From positions 1 to 22,164 of IMG/VR virus record IMGVR_UViG_3300025769_000943: a stretch of DNA of 22,164 bases, one strand, 5' to 3'. Under the pieces are notes generated by a model, which saw only the letters and a program-made list of their open reading frames with translations, did not search any database and was not told the DNA's origin. The first letter of the stretch is position 1; each line of letters starts with the position of its first letter. Both the position numbers and the translations under genes were made by a program. Of this stretch, positions 19,919 to 22,164 are shown piece after piece. Source of the stretch: a virus.

Positions 19919-20563
19919 ATGCAAGTAAACATTAAGAAGGATGGTAAGAAAAATACTTACAATCTAATTAAGAGTTGGGATGATGTAACACTTGAAAAAT
20001 GGGCTAAACTTATTGATGGTAATAATAAGTCAAAACCTAAAGAAGCATTAGATACGATAACTATGTTATCAGATATACCGAGAAAACTTGTAAAAGAGTT
20101 AAGTATAAATGATGTATCTAATATTTTAAACAGGGTAGCTGAGTTGCAAAACAAAGCTAAAGGTAGGTTAAAGAAGATAGTTAAGGTAGATGATGTAGAG
20201 TATGGGTTTCATCCTGATCTGTCTGAGATAACACTCGGAGAGTACGCAGACATAGAAACATACATACAAGCAGGAATAGAAAACAACCTAGCTAAGATGA
20301 TGGCAGTTCTTTATAGACCAATAGTTGAGAAGAATGGTAAACACTATACTATAAAGAGATATGATGGTAGCGAGGTTAGGATGAGGGCAGAGAAGTTTAA
20401 GAAGATGAAAGCAATAGATGTAAATAGTTGCTTGGTTTTTTTTTGGACTTTAGGCAACGAACTATCAACGATTTTGCCGTTGTATTTGATGGAACGGATG
20501 AAGGAAATGAAACAGTCAGTACAGATGAAAAGTTCGCAAAGAAGTGGGGATGGTTTGGAGTAA
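19919..20563 (+). CDS. Tail assembly chaperone, short form (G-like)
   Basis: The 214-residue product is helical and charged, with an N-terminal 'YNLIKSWDDVTLEKWAKLIDG', a middle 'LSEITLGEYADIETYIQAG' (about 100-120) and a basic 'MMAVLYRPIVEKNGKHYTIKRYDGSEVRMRAEKFKKMKA'. Size, place after terminase at the head of the tail block, and the frame architecture match lambda-type gpG tail chaperones, which hold the tape measure protein before tube growth. After residue 175 a -1 slippery run of nine T (20436-20444) offers the long form. The zero-frame end after the slip is low-complexity (MERMKEMKQSVQMKSSQRSG), as expected if it is only a by-product tail. No Pfam family is certain by eye. Confidence 0.7.
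   Translation: MQVNIKKDGKKNTYNLIKSWDDVTLEKWAKLIDGNNKSKPKEALDTITMLSDIPRKLVKELSINDVSNILNRVAELQNKAKGRLKKIVKVDDVEYGFHPDLSEITLGEYADIETYIQAGIENNLAKMMAVLYRPIVEKNGKHYTIKRYDGSEVRMRAEKFKKMKAIDVNSCLVFFWTLGNELSTILPLYLMERMKEMKQSVQMKSSQRSGDGLE
20436..20482 (+). promoter_or_regulatory. Candidate programmed -1 ribosomal frameshift site
   Basis: Nine T lie at 20436-20444. In the zero frame they contain the heptamer T-TTT-TTT at 20437-20443, which permits both tRNAs to re-pair after slipping back one base. Nine bases downstream, GGCAA (20453-20457) can pair with TTGCC (20474-20478); alternatively CAACG (20466-20470) pairs with CGTTG (20478-20482). Either could be the stimulatory structure. Confidence 0.7.
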
Positions 20564-20688
20564 TGTATAGATTGACAAATGGAGATATAAGTAAATTAGG
20601 TGCTATAACAAATATGAACTTATATGAATGTTTAACTTGGCTAACTTATGAAGTTGATTTAAACGAAACAAAAAAAGTTAAGAGATGA
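20443..20688 (+). CDS. Frameshift extension of the tail assembly chaperone (GT-like T domain)
   Basis: The -1 frame is open through the T-run from 20428 and continues to a TAG-free stop at 20686-20688, adding 81 residues (LDFRQRTINDFAVVFDG ... ) to the first 175 of the short form, for about 256 in all. The segment 'EKFAKKWGWFGVMYRLTNGDISKLGAITNMNLYECLTWLTYEVDL' is of the type I associate with the T domain of Bacteroidota phage tail chaperones. In lambda the T domain binds the tail tube protein. An ATG at 20563 (TAATG with the short-form stop) could start a separate 41-residue protein, but the conserved-looking KWGWF part lies upstream of it, which favours frameshifting. It overlaps the next gene by 4 bases. 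Confidence 0.68.
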   Translation: MDFRQRTINDFAVVFDGTDEGNETVSTDEKFAKKWGWFGVMYRLTNGDISKLGAITNMNLYECLTWLTYEVDLNETKKVKR

Positions 20689-21179
20689 CACACTTTAAGA
20701 ATTATAACAATACAATAGATACTCTAAAGCAGTTAGGAGATAATCAGTATCAAATTAAAACTGTAACAACAGGAGATATATTTGAAATTGACTTAGAAAA
20801 GAATACTCTATATCCATTAATGCACATCAATCCTGTAAACGCAGTAGCACAAAATAATCAAATGACTTTAAACTTTCAGATATTTATAATGGACTTAGTA
20901 TTTCCTGATCAATCAAATGAACAAGAAGTATTATCAGATTGTTTAAGTATTTGTAATGACTTGATAGGCACACTAAAGAACGGAGAGAGTTTATATTTGT
21001 CTAATGCAAGTCAAGGAGAAAGTCCTGCATACTTTACAGAAGGAGATATAACAATAGAGCCGTTTACAGAACGATTTGATAACTCAGTAAGTGGATGGGT
21101 GTTTACATTACCAATAATAATAGAGAATGATTACAACACTTGTATAGCACCACAAGCTACAACTTATGCAGGTAAATAA
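20685..21179 (+). CDS. Tail or neck structural protein, unknown (possible tail terminator/completion)
   Basis: The 164-residue product mixes helices and strands: 'NTIDTLKQLGDNQYQIKTVTTGDIFEIDLEKNTLYPLMHINPVNA' at the start, 'FQIFIMDLVFPDQSNEQEVLSDCLSICNDLIGTLKNG' in the middle, and 'ITIEPFTERFDNSVSGWVFTLPIIIENDYNTC' at the end. The last block (ERF-DN-V-GW-F--PI) is one I know from Bacteroidota phage tail genes. The general layout, with size about 160 and an alpha/beta fold, resembles tail terminator or minor tail proteins. The name is inferred. It overlaps the chaperone extension by 4 bases and the tiny ORF behind it by one base. Confidence 0.6.
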   Translation: MTHFKNYNNTIDTLKQLGDNQYQIKTVTTGDIFEIDLEKNTLYPLMHINPVNAVAQNNQMTLNFQIFIMDLVFPDQSNEQEVLSDCLSICNDLIGTLKNGESLYLSNASQGESPAYFTEGDITIEPFTERFDNSVSGWVFTLPIIIENDYNTCIAPQATTYAGK

Positions 21180-21247
21180 TGTTTAAAATAAAAATAGGAA
21201 AATTAACAATACAATTAATACCACCGAAGATTACTTATGAACTATGA
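21179..21247 (+). CDS. Possible 22-residue microprotein
   Basis: An ATG at 21179 overlaps the preceding TAA as TAATG and opens 22 codons (MFKIKIGKLTIQLIPPKITY, then EL) ending at a TGA at 21245-21247 inside the next gene. The peptide is amphipathic with alternating Lys and hydrophobic residues. The coupled start and the otherwise unusual 57-base gap between genes support it, but a peptide this short may not be functional. Confidence 0.35.
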   Translation: MFKIKIGKLTIQLIPPKITYEL

Positions 21248-21587
21248 AGATATATTAGAGAAGCTAGAAGAAATTAGTATAGGACTAGAAAGCTATAACG
21301 ACTATCCTGATTCAGCTAGTAACAACGCAAAGAGAGCAATAGAATACAAAGAAAAAAACGGAAGTGATTGTGGTACTAGAGTAGGATGGACTAGAGCAGG
21401 ACAACTAGCAAGAAAAGAAAATATTAGTAGAGATACTATAGCAAGGATGGCTTCATTTAAAAGACATCAACAAAATAAAGATGTACCTTATAGCGAAGGG
21501 TGTGGGGGTATAATGTGGGATGCTTGGGGTGGTACTTCAGGAATAGAATGGGCAATAAATAAATTAAAACAAATAGATAATAAATAA
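21237..21587 (+). CDS. Phage structural-associated protein of the 'TIARM...WGG' type, unknown
   Basis: The 116-residue product has a helical acidic start and then 'SNNAKRAIEYKEKNGSDCGTRVGWTRAGQLARKENISRDTIARMASFKRHQ' (about 28-78) and 'EGCGGIMWDAWGGTSGIEWAINKL' (about 87-110). The motif set (N-A-x-R-A-I-E, TRVG, TIARM, MWDAWGG, GIEWA) is a known phage module that in other phages is fused to portal, protease or capsid-maturation proteins; here it stands alone. Its biochemical role is not known to me. The TIARMAS helix (67-73) echoes the DIARMS of this phage's portal tail. It starts 10 bases before the microprotein stop. Confidence 0.65.
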   Translation: MNYEDILEKLEEISIGLESYNDYPDSASNNAKRAIEYKEKNGSDCGTRVGWTRAGQLARKENISRDTIARMASFKRHQQNKDVPYSEGCGGIMWDAWGGTSGIEWAINKLKQIDNK

Positions 21588-21589
21588 TT

Positions 21590-22033
21590 ATGGCAGATTT
21601 AACGACAACAGTAACAGAGAATGTTACAATTAATGGAAGTGTTAGGGGAAGCACAAATACAGTAACTACAACAGGTATAAACAACGTTTATGAGAGAGTA
21701 GTAACGTGTACGACTTCACAAACTACACACATAGCAGCTTTTGATACTAACTCTTATGGTTCAGCAGTACAGATAGACAAAGAAGATGTTAGATATATTA
21801 GAGTAACTAACTTAGATTCTACGAACTCATTAGAACTAGCAGTAGTAGGTGCAGCTACATTATACCAAGTATTACTTAAGGCAGGACAATCACATATCTT
21901 ATGTGCAGCAGAAGATGTAATGTTAGCAGAAGCAGATACATCTCCTAGCTTTGGTACTATGGCAGATTTAACTAGCTTACAGGTTAATCCTGCTGCTACT
22001 TTAGATGTAGAAATATTTGTTGCTAGTGTGTAA
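21590..22033 (+). CDS. Virion structural protein of marine-phage type
   Basis: The 147-residue product starts 'MADLTTTVTENVTINGSVRGSTN' and is Thr/Val/Ala-rich with clear beta-strand alternation: 'RYIRVTNLDSTNSLELAVVGAATLYQVLLKAGQSHILC' in the middle, then 'LTSLQVNPAATLDVEIFVASV' at the end. Such proteins are frequent in marine phage genomes, near tail or neck genes, and look like a small jelly-roll or tail-associated virion component. The exact location in the particle is unknown. It begins 2 bases after the previous stop and shares a TAATG overlap with the next gene. Confidence 0.65.
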   Translation: MADLTTTVTENVTINGSVRGSTNTVTTTGINNVYERVVTCTTSQTTHIAAFDTNSYGSAVQIDKEDVRYIRVTNLDSTNSLELAVVGAATLYQVLLKAGQSHILCAAEDVMLAEADTSPSFGTMADLTSLQVNPAATLDVEIFVASV

Positions 22034-22164
22034 TGGAAGCATTGGAACGATACTTAAATAGTTTCGGTAAGTATGTAGTAAAACAATCTAGGGCTAACCT
22101 AACAAGGAAGAAAAAGAATGTTAGTAAAGAATTGTATAACTCCTTAGAATTTAAAGTTGTAAAA
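22033..22164 (+). CDS. N-terminal part of a neck/tail-completion-like protein (3' truncated)
   Basis: The ATG at 22033 (TAATG) opens 44 codons to the window edge, starting MEALERYLNSFGKYVVKQSR, then a basic helix (NLTRKKKNVSKELYNSLEF). The pattern 'F-KYV--QSR-NLT--KKNVSK-LYNSL' is familiar from Bacteroidota phage neck or tail-completion proteins of the HK97 gp10-like size class. Only the first part is present, so the function is tentative. Confidence 0.55.
   Translation, partial: MEALERYLNSFGKYVVKQSRANLTRKKKNVSKELYNSLEFKVVK

Noticed and set aside
1-22164. tRNA genes, CRISPR array, insertion sequence, integrase or attachment site
   Set aside because: I looked for cloverleaf arms with CCA-type ends, regularly spaced repeats, transposase or recombinase motifs and terminal repeats, and saw none that I could support.

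Overview
The window reads as part of a tailed double-stranded DNA phage (Caudoviricetes) that infects a member of the Bacteroidota, most likely a flavobacterium. Every credible gene is on the + strand, genes are packed with 1-60 base overlaps or a few bases between them, and the DNA is strongly AT-rich. Start codons follow A-rich, Shine-Dalgarno-free leaders, and two intergenic TATATTTG boxes fit the Bacteroidota -7 element TAnnTTTG. Long-tail (siphovirus-like) morphology is suggested by a tail-assembly-chaperone pair joined by a -1 slippery site. I see no integrase, repressor, tRNA or CRISPR, so lifestyle is undetermined. No gene-free stretch exceeds about 110 bases.

Layout. (1) 1-3610, capsid block: end of an unknown gene, a coiled-coil protein, a scaffold-like acidic protein, the major capsid protein, an abundant-looking virion protein bracketed by two UUCG-loop hairpins, and two small structural candidates. 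(2) 3614-7696: a 1274-residue LamG/carbohydrate-binding repeat protein, probably a receptor-binding or decoration protein, and a small partner. (3) 7706-10244: portal with an unusual Cys-rich linker and extra C-terminal domain, and a head-tail connector candidate. (4) 10305-11892: two holin-like membrane proteins around a DUF5675 lysis candidate, a tiny basic protein overlapping it, and a metallophosphoesterase. (5) 11893-15451, early replication/recombination block: promoter with 12-base tandem repeats, small membrane and zinc proteins, an SSB-like protein ending in an acidic tip, a DnaA domain IV-like protein, a winged-helix initiator-like protein, small unknowns, HTH_55 and NinG. (6) 15461-18308: second host-type promoter, an unknown gene, a sigma-70/ECF-like factor, an orphan DNA methyltransferase, zinc proteins, DUF3310 and NinB. 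(7) 18352-22164: small and large terminase, tail assembly chaperone with frameshift, and tail/neck genes running off the end.

The most interesting signal is a shared two-part motif, AAAC, then 16-17 bases, then TATTATATA (with TTC in front), found only in front of four late-type transcription units: scaffold/capsid (511-541), small structural genes (2805-2835), terminase (18291-18321) and tail (19885-19916). It differs from the host-type TAnnTTTG boxes that precede the replication block and the sigma-factor operon. I infer a cascade: host RNA polymerase reads the early units, the phage sigma-like protein is made, and it redirects polymerase to the AAAC/TATTATATA promoters for head, packaging and tail genes. 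This is a hypothesis from sequence pattern alone; no transcription data are available here.
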